From: Lachnospiraceae bacterium | GTDB lineage: Bacteria; Bacillota; Clostridia; Lachnospirales; Lachnospiraceae | Reading direction: 5' to 3' | DNA: 35,198 bases | Assembly (NCBI GenBank): GCA_021770755.1 | Contig: JAETQI010000045.1 | Span: 1-35,198 of the forward strand | In this document: positions 9,595 through 19,027 of the stretch, in pieces | Position numbering within the stretch: the stretch's first letter is position 1 | How the letters are laid out: every line of letters begins with the position of its first letter | Position numbers and translations under genes: made by a program | Notes under the pieces: model-generated | What the model saw: only the letters and a program-made list of their open reading frames with translations | The model's database searches: none | Told to the model about the DNA's origin: nothing

Positions 9595-9651
9595 CTGATC
9601 CAATAGGAAATCAGCGAAATTGGAATGCCTGGCAGAAATGCAGGTCATTCC
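9595..9651 (+). other. Two hairpins in the metY leader
   Basis: The roughly 90-base leader can fold as a 5-bp CTGAT/ATCAG hairpin (9595-9614). A second, stronger hairpin follows: GGAATGCCTG (9622-9631) with CAGGTCATTCC (9641-9651), 10 pairs with a one-base bulge, ending just before the GGAGGAGG SD. It does not match the SAM, T-box or other riboswitch motifs I can recognise. It may simply modulate translation. Confidence 0.4.
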
Positions 9652-9669
9652 TGAATGGAGGAGGATATT

Positions 9670-10980
9670 ATGAGCAGGAAAAGTTACACAGACAGAAACT
9701 TGAGATTCGAGACGTTACAGCTCCATGCAGGGCAGGAGGCGCCCGATCCGGTGACAGATGCGAGGGCAGTGCCCATCTACCAGACGTCGTCTTTTGTGTT
9801 CAGGGATTCCGCGCACGCGGCGGCGAGATTTGCCCTGCAGGACGCCGGAAACATTTATGGCAGGCTGACCAATCCCACGCAGGACATCTTCGAGCAGCGC
9901 ATGGCAAGGCTTGAAGGCGGCGCGGCGGCGCTCGCGGTGGCATCAGGCGCAGCGGCGGTGACTTACACGATCCAGAACCTGGCGCAGAACGGCGGACACA
10001 TCGTCGCGGCAAAGAATATCTATGGCGGTACATACAACCTGCTCGCGCACACGCTGGTGGATTACGGCGTGAAGACAACCTTCGTGGATCCGCTCGACGT
10101 CAGCAATTTTGAGCGGGCGGTACAGGACAACACGAAGGCGCTCTATATCGAAACACTCGGAAATCCGAATTCGGAAGTTTCGGACATCGAAGCAGTCGCC
10201 AGGATCGCGCACGCGCACAATATTCCGCTGGTCGTCGACAGCACGTTTGCGACCCCGTATCTCGTGAGACCGATCGAGTATGGGGCGGACATCGTAGTCC
10301 ACTCTGCCACGAAATTCATCGGCGGACACGGCACGACCATCGGCGGCGTGATCGTCGACGCGGGAAAGTTTGACTGGAAGGCGGCAGGGAAGTTTCCGCA
10401 GTTTACAGAGCCCAATCCGAGCTACCATGGCATCAGCTTTGTGGAAGCGGCGGGTGCGGCGGCATTTGTCACCAGGATACGCGCCATCCTGCTGCGCGAT
10501 ATGGGTGCCACCCTCTCCCCGTTCCACGCCTTTATCTTCCTGCAGGGACTAGAGACGCTCTCGCTGCGCGTGGAGCGCCATGTAGAGAACGCGCTGAGGG
10601 TCGTTGATTACCTTGCAGGACATCCGCTCGTGGAAAAGGTAAATCACCCTTCCGTGACGACAGACCCGGAGCAGCAGAGACTGTATAAAAAATATTTCCC
10701 CAACGGCGGCGGTTCGATTTTTACGTTTGAGATCAGGGGCGGCGAGCAGAAGGCAAAGGACTTTATCGACAATCTTGAGCTGTTCTCGCTGCTTGCGAAT
10801 GTGGCGGATGTGAAGTCGCTAGTCATCCACCCCTACTCGACGACGCATGCCGAGCTGAACGATGCGGAAAAGGCAGACCAGGGCATAAAGCCAAACACGA
10901 TCCGGCTGTCGATCGGCACAGAACACATTGATGATATCATCGAGGATCTCGAGGAGGCATTCAGGGCGGTCTCGCAATGA
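9670..10980 (+). CDS. metY: O-acetylhomoserine aminocarboxypropyltransferase / sulfhydrylase
   Basis: A 436-residue PLP enzyme of the Cys/Met metabolism family. It condenses O-acetylhomoserine with sulfide to give homocysteine, and some members use O-acetylserine. The start at 9670 follows GGAGGAGG with correct spacing; the ATG at 9655 overlaps that SD. The N terminus FETLQLHAGQ and the early sequence GNIYGRLTNPT are typical of MetY. The PLP lysine is in SATKFIGGH (about Lys215), preceded by VVDSTFATPYLVRP. Length around 430 fits MetY rather than MetB/MetC (about 380-400). It is the first gene of an operon with cysK, 47 bases downstream, and has its own promoter. Confidence 0.93.
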   Translation: MSRKSYTDRNLRFETLQLHAGQEAPDPVTDARAVPIYQTSSFVFRDSAHAAARFALQDAGNIYGRLTNPTQDIFEQRMARLEGGAAALAVASGAAAVTYTIQNLAQNGGHIVAAKNIYGGTYNLLAHTLVDYGVKTTFVDPLDVSNFERAVQDNTKALYIETLGNPNSEVSDIEAVARIAHAHNIPLVVDSTFATPYLVRPIEYGADIVVHSATKFIGGHGTTIGGVIVDAGKFDWKAAGKFPQFTEPNPSYHGISFVEAAGAAAFVTRIRAILLRDMGATLSPFHAFIFLQGLETLSLRVERHVENALRVVDYLAGHPLVEKVNHPSVTTDPEQQRLYKKYFPNGGGSIFTFEIRGGEQKAKDFIDNLELFSLLANVADVKSLVIHPYSTTHAELNDAEKADQGIKPNTIRLSIGTEHIDDIIEDLEEAFRAVSQ

Positions 10981-11027
10981 AAAACGGATCATAGATGATC
11001 ATAAGAATAGGAAAGGAAGGATTCAGG

Positions 11028-11954
11028 ATGACAGTGTATAAAGGATTTACAGAGATCATCGGCAAAACGCCTCTCGTCGAGGTAGTCAACGTGGAGCGGG
11101 CACATGGTCTAAAGGCAAAGGTGCTCGTCAAGCTCGAGTACAGAAACCCCGCAGGGAGCGTGAAGGACAGGGCAGCTTTCTATATGATCAAAGCAGCGGA
11201 AGAAAAAGGTCTGCTGCGGGAAGGCTCCGTGATCATCGAGCCGACAAGTGGCAACACGGGGATCGGGCTTGCGGCGATCGCGGCGGCGAAGGGATACCGC
11301 GTGATCCTCACCATGCCGGATACCATGAGTGTGGAGCGCAGAAATATCCTCAAGGCTTACGGGGCAGAGATCGTCCTGACGGAAGGCGCCAAAGGCATGA
11401 AGGGAGCGATCGCAAAGGCGGAGGCGCTTGCGAAAGAGACCGAGGGGGCATATATTCCGGGGCAGTTTGACAATCCGGCGAATGCACAGGCGCATTACGA
11501 GACGACAGGACCTGAGATCTGGGAGGACACGGAGGGCGGAGTGGACATCTTTGTCGCCAGCGTCGGTACCGGCGGCACGCTCACGGGTACCGGAAGATTC
11601 CTGAAAGAAAAAAATGCGGCAGTGAAGGTCGTGGCGGTGGAGCCGGCAGGATCACCGGTCCTGTCGGGCGGACAGCCGGGGGCGCACAAGATCCAGGGGA
11701 TCGGTGCGGGATTTGTGCCGGGGGTTCTCGATACGGGCATATATGACGAGGTCATTGCGGTCGGGAACGATGAGGCATTTGAGGCGTCCAGGGAACTGAC
11801 GAGAAAGGAAGGGCTTCTTACAGGCATCTCGTCCGGTGCGGCGCTCTGCGCGGCGGTGGAGCTGGCAAAAAGACCGGAAAATGAGGGAAAGACCATCGTG
11901 GCGCTTTTGCCCGACAGCGGAGACAGATACTACTCGACACCGTTATTTCTCTGA
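11028..11954 (+). CDS. cysK: Cysteine synthase A (O-acetylserine sulfhydrylase)
   Basis: A 308-residue PLP enzyme forming cysteine from O-acetylserine and sulfide. The ATG at 11028 has GGAAGG 7 bases upstream, whereas the upstream ATG at 10995 has no SD. Family motifs are complete: [11 protein letters not shown] with the Schiff-base lysine (about Lys46), the substrate loop [11 protein letters not shown], the phosphate loop [12 protein letters not shown] and the C-terminal [10 protein letters not shown]. Length matches CysK. It follows metY in the same operon, so homocysteine and cysteine synthesis from sulfide would be made together. No clear terminator follows. Confidence 0.94.
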   Translation: MTVYKGFTEIIGKTPLVEVVNVERAHGLKAKVLVKLEYRNPAGSVKDRAAFYMIKAAEEKGLLREGSVIIEPTSGNTGIGLAAIAAAKGYRVILTMPDTMSVERRNILKAYGAEIVLTEGAKGMKGAIAKAEALAKETEGAYIPGQFDNPANAQAHYETTGPEIWEDTEGGVDIFVASVGTGGTLTGTGRFLKEKNAAVKVVAVEPAGSPVLSGGQPGAHKIQGIGAGFVPGVLDTGIYDEVIAVGNDEAFEASRELTRKEGLLTGISSGAALCAAVELAKRPENEGKTIVALLPDSGDRYYSTPLFL

Positions 11955-12019
11955 TAAGTCATTTTATTTAACAATTTTTACAAAATTACACAAAAACTCT
12001 ATCTTGACAATATAAATTC

Positions 12020-12048
12020 TTGTAATAAACCACGAAATATGGTAGCAT
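12020..12048 (+). promoter_or_regulatory. Possible promoter of the second chemoreceptor gene
   Basis: TTGTAA (12020-12025), a 17-base spacer and TAGCAT (12043-12048). The match is modest. A TTGACA at 12004-12009 has no -10 at normal spacing. The 120-base leader has short dyads but no riboswitch I recognise. Confidence 0.35.
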
Positions 12049-12171
12049 TAAGAATATACCTGATGAATACATTTAACAAAAGTAGGAGCTGTAGGAAAAT
12101 AACCGATGCAATTTATGCAGGATATTTCTCCCAGAGATCCTTATTAGGGAATACGGAAAGGTAGGGTACTT

Positions 12172-13887
12172 ATGAAGAGAAAAGGATTAAAGCTTACACC
12201 GCGTCTTGTTCTTGTGGCAGCACTTCCCTTAATACTAATGTTTGCATTTGCAGTGGCAGGGATCAGTTCATCCTGCGGCTCCATCATCGAAACGATGGTT
12301 CAGCACGAATTGCTGACAGCGCAGTATGCTTTCGAGACTGCTGTGGGAAATATTGCGCAGGGTACATATATGTATACCAATGGAAAATTTTACAAGGGCA
12401 AGCGCAATATCAGCGACAATACACAGTTTTTTGACAATTTCAGCCACGAGGTCGATCTGCAGGTTACTGTTTTTTACGGCAATGTGCGCGTTGCCACAAG
12501 CCTCGTGGATGCGGATGGAAACCGCATGGTGGGGACGGAGGCGGATCCGGAGATCTACGACCTGGTGGTCAATCAGGGACAGGATTATTATTCTGACCAT
12601 GTGGAGATCAGCGGCAAAACCTACTATGCCATGTACTGTCCGCTTTATCAGTACAATTCCGATGAGATCATAGGGATGACCTTTGTGGGTCTGGAGAAAT
12701 CAAACATCTATGAGATCTATTCCGCCAGTTTCGTGAAGAATGCGGGGATCCTGATCGGGATCTTTGCGTTGGGGATCATAGCCACGACGGTCTCTGTCAG
12801 CGTGGTCATCAAGGCGATCAAGGGCGTTATCGTCCAGCTCAATCAGGTTGCCGACGGTGAGCTGAATGTCAAGGTGGATGGCAGGCTGCTGCGCAGGGCG
12901 GACGAGATCGGCGATATCGGACACAGTGTGGAGAAGCTTGTCCGCAGTCTGTCTGACATCGTGGTAGATATCAAGGGTGCATCGTCGGATCTCGACGAGA
13001 TCTCGGCAGGGTTTTCCGGTTCCTTTGGCAAGATGGCGGAAAACATCGGAAGTGTGGACAGGGCAGTGGAGGAGATGGCAACAGGTTCCACGCAGCAGGC
13101 GCAGGACACTGCGGATGTGGGGAACAAGATCCAGTATATGGGCGATGCCGTCGAGGTCACAGCGCAGAATGTGGAGATGCTGGTGGGCAATACGGACAAG
13201 ATGCGCGATTACAACAGAAATGTCGAGAATACGCTCGAGGAGCTGATCCGGACCAGCAATGAGGCGAAGGACGCGTTCGACGTGGTATTTGACCAGACCA
13301 ATATGACGAACCAGTCGGCACAGGATATCCAGACTGCGGCGGACGTGATCACGGACATTGCGGACCAGACGAGCCTGCTGTCACTCAACGCGAGTATCGA
13401 GGCGGCGCGCGCAGGGGAGCACGGCAAGGGATTTGCCGTTGTGGCGGATGAGATCAGAAAGCTTGCAGACCAGTCTGCGGAGTCCGCAAGCCGTATCACG
13501 GGCATTATCGCCATGCTGATCACCAATTCCAACACCACGGTCGACACGATGAAAAATGTCACGGAGGCGATGGATAAGCAGGGAGAGGAGCTTGGCAGGA
13601 CAAAGACGGTGTTTAACAGTCTGAATCATGAGATCGGAGAGGTCAGCGGTGCTGTGGACAATATCAGGGGCGAGATCGATAAGCTCAACGATCTCAAGAC
13701 CGACGTGCTCAACGCGGTTCAGAACCTTGCAGCCATTGCGGAGCAGAATGCGGCGAACACGCAGGAGACTTCCGCTTCCATGCAGGAGATCCGGCAGATC
13801 GTTTCGGAGTGCAGCGGGGAGGTGGACGGTATCGTCAATACTTCCAAGGGTCTTGCACAGAACATTGAAGTGTTCCGGTTGGAATAA
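12172..13887 (+). CDS. Methyl-accepting chemotaxis protein with a single-Cache-type sensor
   Basis: A 571-residue chemoreceptor. TM1 is near residues 13-31. A compact extracytoplasmic domain of about 150 residues contains [12 protein letters not shown] and GTEAD, the pattern of single Cache (Cache_3/Cache_2-like) sensors. TM2 is near 190-212 and HAMP near 210-262. The cytoplasmic coiled coil has its tip at about 394-420 ([18 protein letters not shown]). It is shorter than the other two receptors here because the sensor is smaller. Its tip resembles that of the 3476 receptor more than that of the 25796 receptor. Ligand is unknown. GGAAAGG-type SD precedes the ATG, and a terminator follows at 13903. 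Confidence 0.92.
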   Translation: MKRKGLKLTPRLVLVAALPLILMFAFAVAGISSSCGSIIETMVQHELLTAQYAFETAVGNIAQGTYMYTNGKFYKGKRNISDNTQFFDNFSHEVDLQVTVFYGNVRVATSLVDADGNRMVGTEADPEIYDLVVNQGQDYYSDHVEISGKTYYAMYCPLYQYNSDEIIGMTFVGLEKSNIYEIYSASFVKNAGILIGIFALGIIATTVSVSVVIKAIKGVIVQLNQVADGELNVKVDGRLLRRADEIGDIGHSVEKLVRSLSDIVVDIKGASSDLDEISAGFSGSFGKMAENIGSVDRAVEEMATGSTQQAQDTADVGNKIQYMGDAVEVTAQNVEMLVGNTDKMRDYNRNVENTLEELIRTSNEAKDAFDVVFDQTNMTNQSAQDIQTAADVITDIADQTSLLSLNASIEAARAGEHGKGFAVVADEIRKLADQSAESASRITGIIAMLITNSNTTVDTMKNVTEAMDKQGEELGRTKTVFNSLNHEIGEVSGAVDNIRGEIDKLNDLKTDVLNAVQNLAAIAEQNAANTQETSASMQEIRQIVSECSGEVDGIVNTSKGLAQNIEVFRLE

Positions 13888-13902
13888 AAATGAGATACAG
13901 GG

Positions 13903-13930
13903 AAAGCGCTGTCGCGGGCGGCGCTTTTTT
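13903..13930 (+). terminator. Rho-independent terminator after the chemoreceptor gene
   Basis: AAAGCGC (13903-13909) pairs with GCGCTTT (13921-13927) around an 11-base loop and runs into six T residues. It separates the chemoreceptor from the bactofilin gene. Confidence 0.85.
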
Positions 13931-14064
13931 CGTGATCAGTTGCAGGCGGTCAGGAACTTTTTTGGGTGTACAGTCAGGAAAGTTTGAATTGCTATTGATT
14001 TTTGGAGCCAAATAGGATTTAATATAAGATAGAGAGTGAAAAAGAAATTCAGGAGGTTTATATA

Positions 14065-14673
14065 ATGGATAATTTTGGAGCAACAAGGAACACGGAAACA
14101 GCGATCATTCCCAAGGGAACTGTCATAAACGGCAATATCGCGATCGAGGGCAGGCTTGAGATGTACGGTGTGGTCAACGGTGATATCAACTCTGACAACC
14201 GGGTGAATATTTCCGGTGATGTGACAGGAAATATCAAAGCGAACGATCTCTACGCGAAGGATTCGTTCATCGTCGGACAGATCGAGTGCGCGCAGGGAGC
14301 GACGATCCGCGAAAATACAGTGATCCTCGGGGATATTAAGGCGGAAAACCTTGTGGTGGACGGTGCGGTGCAGGGCAAGATCGATATCCGGGAAGGCATC
14401 ACGGTGGGAGATTCTGCGATCCTTGACAGTGATATCAAGGCAAAGACGATCCAGGTCAACAATGGTGCCGCGATCAACGGGCACTGCTCGCTCTGCTATG
14501 CGGATATCAAGCTGGATGACATCTTCCCGGTGACCGAGGAGGAAGTACAGGAGCCACCGCAGGAGGAGACAAAGGAGCCGGAGGCTGCTGAGGAGGACAA
14601 GCCCAAGGCGGTGGCAAAACCCAAGGCGATCGCAAAACCTAAGGCTGTGAAGAAGGCCGACACGGAAGGCTGA
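14065..14673 (+). CDS. Bactofilin family polymer-forming protein
   Basis: A 202-residue protein of the bactofilin family. These proteins polymerise without nucleotide into beta-helical filaments and act as scaffolds for cell shape, stalks or motility. Residues about 13-150 form the repetitive beta-helix (IPKGTVINGNIAIEGRL, VVNGDINSDNRVNISGDVTG and further turns). The C-terminal 40 residues are an acidic then Lys/Pro/Ala tail with repeated KPKA units (KPKAVAKPKAIAKPKAVKK), probably disordered. No membrane helix is present. AGGAGG is well placed before the ATG. The acetyltransferase gene starts 4 bases after its stop, so the two are probably co-transcribed and translationally coupled. Confidence 0.88.
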   Translation: MDNFGATRNTETAIIPKGTVINGNIAIEGRLEMYGVVNGDINSDNRVNISGDVTGNIKANDLYAKDSFIVGQIECAQGATIRENTVILGDIKAENLVVDGAVQGKIDIREGITVGDSAILDSDIKAKTIQVNNGAAINGHCSLCYADIKLDDIFPVTEEEVQEPPQEETKEPEAAEEDKPKAVAKPKAIAKPKAVKKADTEG

Positions 14674-14677
14674 CAAA

Positions 14678-15925
14678 ATGTATAAGATAGAAGATACAGA
14701 GTGGACGTACTGCAGGGAAGTCTACGCTGAGGACGTTACAGAGGACGAGCGCTTTGATAAGACAGAGGCGATCCTGGATTTTGCCAATATGGTATTTAGT
14801 GTGGCGTATGGATGTACAGATTTTGGAGAGCTTCTGCCAAAAGCATATGCCCCGTCGCGCAGCATGATCCCGATCCACCATATGATCCGGAACCGGAACG
14901 GGATCAGGGCGCTGATCGACCTCTATCCGCTGAGCCTGCGTCTGCACGGAAGTGCGGAGATGCTCAGGGCAGTCTATGTGGGGACGGTGTCGGTGCATCC
15001 AAACGATACAGGAAGAGGATACATGATGGCGCTCATGCAGAAGGCGGAGGAGGATGCGCGCAGTCAGGGGTGCGCGCTCATGATACTGGACGGCGACCGC
15101 CACAGGTATCAGTATTTTGGATTTGAGCGCGCAGGCATCCGGTACGATTTTCACATTGAGACAGGAAATATCAGACATTGTTGTGCAAAGATGTACAAAA
15201 AAGGATATGTTTCGTCCACGGTGTTTCATTTTAAGGAGATCGAGGTGCACAGCCCGCACCTTGACAGGCTGTATGAACTGTATTATCACAGGCTCGTGAC
15301 GGCGCGCTCGCGGGAGGATTTCTGGATATCCCTGCAGAGCTACAATGCGGCGGTGTACGCGGTTCTGCGGGATGGCGATCTGGTCGGGTATGTGTGTCTG
15401 TCAGAGGACAGAAAGACACTGCTGGAATTCGAGATCATAGAGATCTGGGATCTGTGCAAGGTGCTGTACGATCTGATGAACGAGTTTCGGCTGGATCAGC
15501 TCCGCGTCAGTGTGGGAATGGACGAGAAGGACAAGATCACGGAGCTTGAGCGGGCATGTGACTACTGCAGCGCTGCCATGTCCCATCAGATCAGGATACT
15601 GGATCATGAGGCTGTATTTAGATTTCTGTTAAATTGGAAACGACGATATGAAACGCTTGCTGTCAGTGATTATGTGATAGGCGTCAGGGATGGGCAGGAG
15701 GACAGTACCGAGAATTATCTGCTGTCTGTCACGGAGAACGGGGTCAGCGTGTCACGGACAGAGCAGGCGGCAGACACGGTTCTCGAGAAGCTGGAACTGG
15801 TCAGGATCCTGACCACAAATCTCTGTTTTGTGCAGCCGCAGAGAGGTGATGGGAACAAAATAAAAAATGCGCCTGCCGGCTGGTTTCCACTTCCGTTTTA
15901 CCTCCCCCAGGCAGACACATTTTAA
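14678..15925 (+). CDS. Eis-like GNAT family N-acetyltransferase
   Basis: A 415-residue protein with an N-terminal GNAT domain. Residues about 105-150 hold the acetyl-CoA pattern VGTVSVHPNDTGRGYMMALM followed by YQYFGFERAG. The total length, a second GNAT-like region near 200-300 (VYAVLRDGDLVGYVCL) and a C-terminal segment starting with RILDHEAVFRFL match the three-part layout of the Eis family (two GNAT folds plus a sterol-carrier-like domain). Known Eis proteins acetylate aminoglycosides and lysines; here the substrate is unknown. The gene starts 4 bases after the bactofilin stop with GGAAGG inside the previous gene. Its last codons lie inside a terminator stem for the opposite strand. Confidence 0.82.
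   Translation: MYKIEDTEWTYCREVYAEDVTEDERFDKTEAILDFANMVFSVAYGCTDFGELLPKAYAPSRSMIPIHHMIRNRNGIRALIDLYPLSLRLHGSAEMLRAVYVGTVSVHPNDTGRGYMMALMQKAEEDARSQGCALMILDGDRHRYQYFGFERAGIRYDFHIETGNIRHCCAKMYKKGYVSSTVFHFKEIEVHSPHLDRLYELYYHRLVTARSREDFWISLQSYNAAVYAVLRDGDLVGYVCLSEDRKTLLEFEIIEIWDLCKVLYDLMNEFRLDQLRVSVGMDEKDKITELERACDYCSAAMSHQIRILDHEAVFRFLLNWKRRYETLAVSDYVIGVRDGQEDSTENYLLSVTENGVSVSRTEQAADTVLEKLELVRILTTNLCFVQPQRGDGNKIKNAPAGWFPLPFYLPQADTF
15864..15923 (-). terminator. Terminator of the zinc-ribbon gene, inside the 3' end of the acetyltransferase gene
   Basis: On the minus strand, 15923-15910 pairs with 15877-15864 over 14 positions (two as U-G wobbles, which pair better on this strand) and is followed by a run of T residues. 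The 32-base loop has a further short stem. The hairpin overlaps the last codons of the convergent acetyltransferase gene and probably ends both transcripts. Confidence 0.6.
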
Positions 15926-15936
15926 TGTTTTAATGA

Positions 15937-16272
15937 TCAGTCCATATATTTCCATGTATACATGTTCGCACTTCTGCACTTTGGACAGACGATCTTGTAC
16001 TGTTCAAAGATAAACATCTTGATCTGGTCGTCTGCAACGTTTGTCGTGACAATGCGGCTCTGACCACATTTACATAGAAAAAGGATCTTACGGTTCAGGC
16101 GCACAGACAGGCTTTCGCCCCTTAGGCTGAGCGTCTTTTCTATGTACTTGATCTGCTCCTCGTTGTGGACGCCGCATTCCTCGAGCGCCCATTTGTACTC
16201 ATCGCGGATGATGTGAAGTGCGTCCGATGGAATGGATGAGTAGTGCTGTTCTAATTTTTGTTCAGTAAACAT
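15937..16272 (-). CDS. Small protein with a C-terminal zinc ribbon, function unknown
   Basis: A 111-residue protein with no signal or membrane segment. The N-terminal half is alpha-helical and charged. The C-terminal half has a CKC pair near residue 68 and CPKC near 95, separated by a hydrophobic strand, which fits a four-cysteine zinc ribbon. The start at 16272 has AAAGGGGAG upstream. An extended -10 (TGCTATACT, 16366-16373 on the minus strand) may drive it. It stands alone between convergent and divergent neighbours. I do not recognise a named family. Confidence 0.75.
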   Translation of the reverse strand: MFTEQKLEQHYSSIPSDALHIIRDEYKWALEECGVHNEEQIKYIEKTLSLRGESLSVRLNRKILFLCKCGQSRIVTTNVADDQIKMFIFEQYKIVCPKCRSANMYTWKYMD

Positions 16273-16418
16273 GTTAACTCCCCTTTTCTGATTTTTTTTC
16301 GCAATTCTGATTCATCTTGCAGTTTCCTTGTTATTTTGAATGACCTTTTTTATGCACTTAGGAATAGTATAGCACAAATCGATCAAATATGGAATATAGT
16401 TTTTTCACAAAGAGCGAT

Positions 16419-16445
16419 TAAGGGTTCGGAAAAGTTATCCGATAT
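16419..16445 (+). promoter_or_regulatory. Candidate sigma-28 (SigD/FliA) promoter
   Basis: TAAG (16419-16422), 16 bases, then CCGATAT (16439-16445) differs at one base from the Gram-positive sigma-28 pattern TAAA-N16-CCGATAT. Transcription would start near 16453, about 38 bases before the SD of the next gene. It is the best match to a flagellar-type promoter that I saw. Confidence 0.5.
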
Positions 16446-16505
16446 ATAAGATACAGATGTAAAACGGATTTTTACAGTTTCACAGACCACAGGGAGGTGG
16501 CATAA

Positions 16506-17087
16506 TTGAATAGAAGACGAGAACTGGCGCTGCAGAGGGTTTCCCGGATCGGAAACATCGCGGCGACAGACAATATTTCACAGAACACGAAGTATAAGAG
16601 CAGTCAGACGGGCGGGCAGATCCAGACCAACACGATCGAGGCGGCGCTGGGCGCCTATATGATGCGCGGCACGGAGATCTATGACCTGCGCGGACAGGAT
16701 ACGTATGTCCACGGTTATGGGGATTCCGGTTCGGAGGCGCAGGACCATCTTTCCAGACAGATGAAGGAGTATATATCCATGGCATCCGCGGAGGAGAGCC
16801 AGTTGGCGAACGCCAAGTCCGATCTGGAGCGCCGTGTTGCAGAGCACATCAATATCAAGAAGTTTGAGGAGGCGCTCGCAAAGGATCCAAGCGCGCAGTA
16901 CCAGCTCAGCCGGTATCACAAGAAGGGCGGCGAGACGGATTTTGACAGGCTTGATGCAAATCGCTGTTCTGGTTTTTTATTGTATTCTTACAACAAGAAG
17001 GGCGTGCACAGCGTTTTGGGGGAGCATCTGAGCTTCGCGGGCTATGACACGGTCGGAAACAGTGGGAATCTGGCAAGGGAAAGGTGA
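16506..17087 (+). CDS. Uncharacterised protein, first gene of the fbp unit
   Basis: A 193-residue soluble protein that I cannot assign to a family. It starts with TTG at 16506, supported by GGGAGG (16491-16496) at normal spacing; the first internal Met is about residue 52. The N-terminal 50 residues are basic and Gln/Asn/Thr-rich. The middle (about 75-125) is predicted helical with many charged residues, and the C terminus has several Tyr/Gly. No signal peptide or membrane segment is visible. It ends 3 bases before fbp, so the two are very likely one operon. A possible sigma-28 promoter upstream suggests expression with motility genes. Codon use is like its neighbours. Confidence 0.75.
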   Translation: MNRRRELALQRVSRIGNIAATDNISQNTKYKSSQTGGQIQTNTIEAALGAYMMRGTEIYDLRGQDTYVHGYGDSGSEAQDHLSRQMKEYISMASAEESQLANAKSDLERRVAEHINIKKFEEALAKDPSAQYQLSRYHKKGGETDFDRLDANRCSGFLLYSYNKKGVHSVLGEHLSFAGYDTVGNSGNLARER

Positions 17088-17090
17088 TAT

Positions 17091-18989
17091 ATGGACTGGA
17101 CGGATGAGAAGCTGAAATATCTGAAACTGTTGGCGGTCAGGTACCCGTCGATACCGTCGGTGTGCCGTGAGATCATCAATCTGAAAGCGATCCTGAACCT
17201 GCCAAAAGGGACGGAGCATTTCATGAGCGATATCCACGGAGAGTATGAGGCATTTTACCATATCATGAACAATGCAGCGGGTGTCATCAAGGAGAAGGTG
17301 GATATGATCTTCGCGGACCGCATGACGCCAAGGGAGCGGCAGGAGATCTGCACGCTCGTGTACTATCCGGCAGAGAAGATCAAGCTGCTCAAAAGGCAGA
17401 ACACGGTGACGCCGTACTGGTACAAGATCAATCTCAAAAATCTGACAGAGCTCGCCAAATTCCTGTCATCCAAATATACGCGCTCCAAAGTCCGCAAGGC
17501 ACTGCCTGCGGAGTTCAGCTACATTATCGATGAGCTGCTGCACGCACAGCAGGATGAGGACAACAACCAGTATGTCTATCATGAGAAGATCCTCGACACC
17601 ATCATTGACATCGACAGCGCCGATGCCTTTATCGAGGCGCTGAGCACGCTGATCAAGCGGCTTGCCGTAGATCACCTTCACATCGTGGGGGATATCTACG
17701 ACAGGGGAGCGGGCGCGGACAAGATCATGGATCTGCTGATCACGCATCCTTCTGTGGATATCGAGTGGGGAAACCACGATATCCTGTGGATGGGTGCAGC
17801 GTGCGGCAATGAGGCGTGCATCGCAAACGTTCTGAGAAACAATCTCAAATACGACAATATCGAAATCCTGGAAAATACATATGCGATCAGCCTGCGCTCC
17901 CTGACGCTGTTTGCGGAGCAGACTTACCCAGACATGAAACCGATGGATGCAGCGCTCAAGGCGATCTCGGTCATGCTGTTCAAGCTTGAGGGGCAGATCA
18001 TCATGCGCCATCCGGAATACGATATGGTGGACAGGCTCCTGCTTGACAAGATCGACAAGGAGCGTGGTGTCGTCAGGATCGGCAGCCGGGAATATGCGCT
18101 CAATGACCGCTATTTTCCGACACTGGACGCGCAGGATGCATACAAGCTCTCCGCGGAGGAGCAGCAGGTCATCGACGATCTGAGGGCGGCGTTTGTGAAC
18201 AGCCATATGCTCAGAAAACATGTAAGGTTTCTGTATGAGAAGGGCAGCACTTATCTGTGCTACAACGGCAATCTACTGTTTCACGGCTGTATTCCGATGA
18301 CGGAGGACGGCGGGTTTGCCTCGATGAAGCTTGACGGTATCGAACATAAGGGAAGGGCGTACATGGACTATGCCGCCAAGGTGGCAAGGCGCGCCTTTTT
18401 CGGGAGCTTTAACCAGTCGGATGTCGACTTTATGTGGTATCTGTGGTGCGGGAAAAGATCGCCGCTGGCGGGCAGGACGATGAAGACGTTCGAGCGGACT
18501 TTTGTGGCGGACGAGAGCACCTACGACGAGCCGAAGAACCCGTACTATCGCTATTACCAGCAGGAGGAGTACTGCAGGAAGATCCTTCACGAGTTTGGAC
18601 TCGACAGCGCCCTGTCGCATATCATCAACGGGCATACCCCGATCAAAGTATCAAAAGGGGAATCCCCGCTGAAAGCGAACAACCGGCTGATCGTGATCGA
18701 TGGCGGTTTCTGCCGCGCGTACCAGAAGACGACAGGGATCGCAGGATACACTTTGATATACAATTCGCACGGTATGCGCCTAAAGGCACATCAGCCGTTT
18801 GAGAGCATCGCAAAGGTGCTGGAGGAGAACAAGGATATCGAGTCCACATCCAATTTCTTCGAGACGGAGGCGGAGCGCGTGATGGTCAAGGATACGGACA
18901 ATGGCAAAGAGATCATGGAGACGATCCGGGATCTGGAGCTTTTGCTTGCCGCCTACAGACAAGGAATTATTGTCACAAAAATCGAGTAG
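17091..18989 (+). CDS. fbp: Fructose-1,6-bisphosphatase, class III
   Basis: A 632-residue FBPase of the Firmicutes class III type. It hydrolyses fructose-1,6-bisphosphate to fructose-6-phosphate in gluconeogenesis. The metallophosphoesterase core is visible: MSDIHGEYEAF near residue 47, GDIYDRGAG near 201 and WGNHDILWMGA near 225, with later histidines in INGHTPI. Length matches the family (about 640-670). The ATG at 17091 has AGGTG upstream and lies 3 bases after the preceding stop. Its stop codon is inside the strong bidirectional terminator shared with the convergent symporter gene. Confidence 0.95.
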   Translation: MDWTDEKLKYLKLLAVRYPSIPSVCREIINLKAILNLPKGTEHFMSDIHGEYEAFYHIMNNAAGVIKEKVDMIFADRMTPRERQEICTLVYYPAEKIKLLKRQNTVTPYWYKINLKNLTELAKFLSSKYTRSKVRKALPAEFSYIIDELLHAQQDEDNNQYVYHEKILDTIIDIDSADAFIEALSTLIKRLAVDHLHIVGDIYDRGAGADKIMDLLITHPSVDIEWGNHDILWMGAACGNEACIANVLRNNLKYDNIEILENTYAISLRSLTLFAEQTYPDMKPMDAALKAISVMLFKLEGQIIMRHPEYDMVDRLLLDKIDKERGVVRIGSREYALNDRYFPTLDAQDAYKLSAEEQQVIDDLRAAFVNSHMLRKHVRFLYEKGSTYLCYNGNLLFHGCIPMTEDGGFASMKLDGIEHKGRAYMDYAAKVARRAFFGSFNQSDVDFMWYLWCGKRSPLAGRTMKTFERTFVADESTYDEPKNPYYRYYQQEEYCRKILHEFGLDSALSHIINGHTPIKVSKGESPLKANNRLIVIDGGFCRAYQKTTGIAGYTLIYNSHGMRLKAHQPFESIAKVLEENKDIESTSNFFETEAERVMVKDTDNGKEIMETIRDLELLLAAYRQGIIVTKIE

Positions 18990-19024
18990 GGAAGAGCCTT
19001 CTTCCCCTACTCGATTTTTGTGAC
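18972..19024. terminator. Bidirectional terminator with a 20-bp perfect stem
   Basis: Positions 18972-18991 pair perfectly with 19005-19024, and three more pairs close the loop. A5/T5 tracts lie in the stem, so it can work on both strands. It contains the fbp stop codon and ends 3 bases before the stop of the convergent AGCS gene. Confidence 0.9.
18980..18998. repeat. 19-bp exact direct repeat, copy 1 (fbp side of the AGCS gene)
   Basis: AATCGAGTAGGGAAGAGCC is identical to 20607-20625. This copy forms the left arm and loop of the bidirectional terminator and includes the fbp stop codon. The two copies bracket the AGCS gene and almost nothing else. Confidence 0.8.
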
Positions 19025-19027
19025 GAC

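Noticed and set aside
12061-12171. The chemoreceptor leader considered as a c-di-GMP riboswitch or a sigma-28 promoter (CCGATG at 12102-12107)
   Set aside because: The conserved GEMM sequences are absent, and the spacing to a TAAA-like -35 gives only a poor match.
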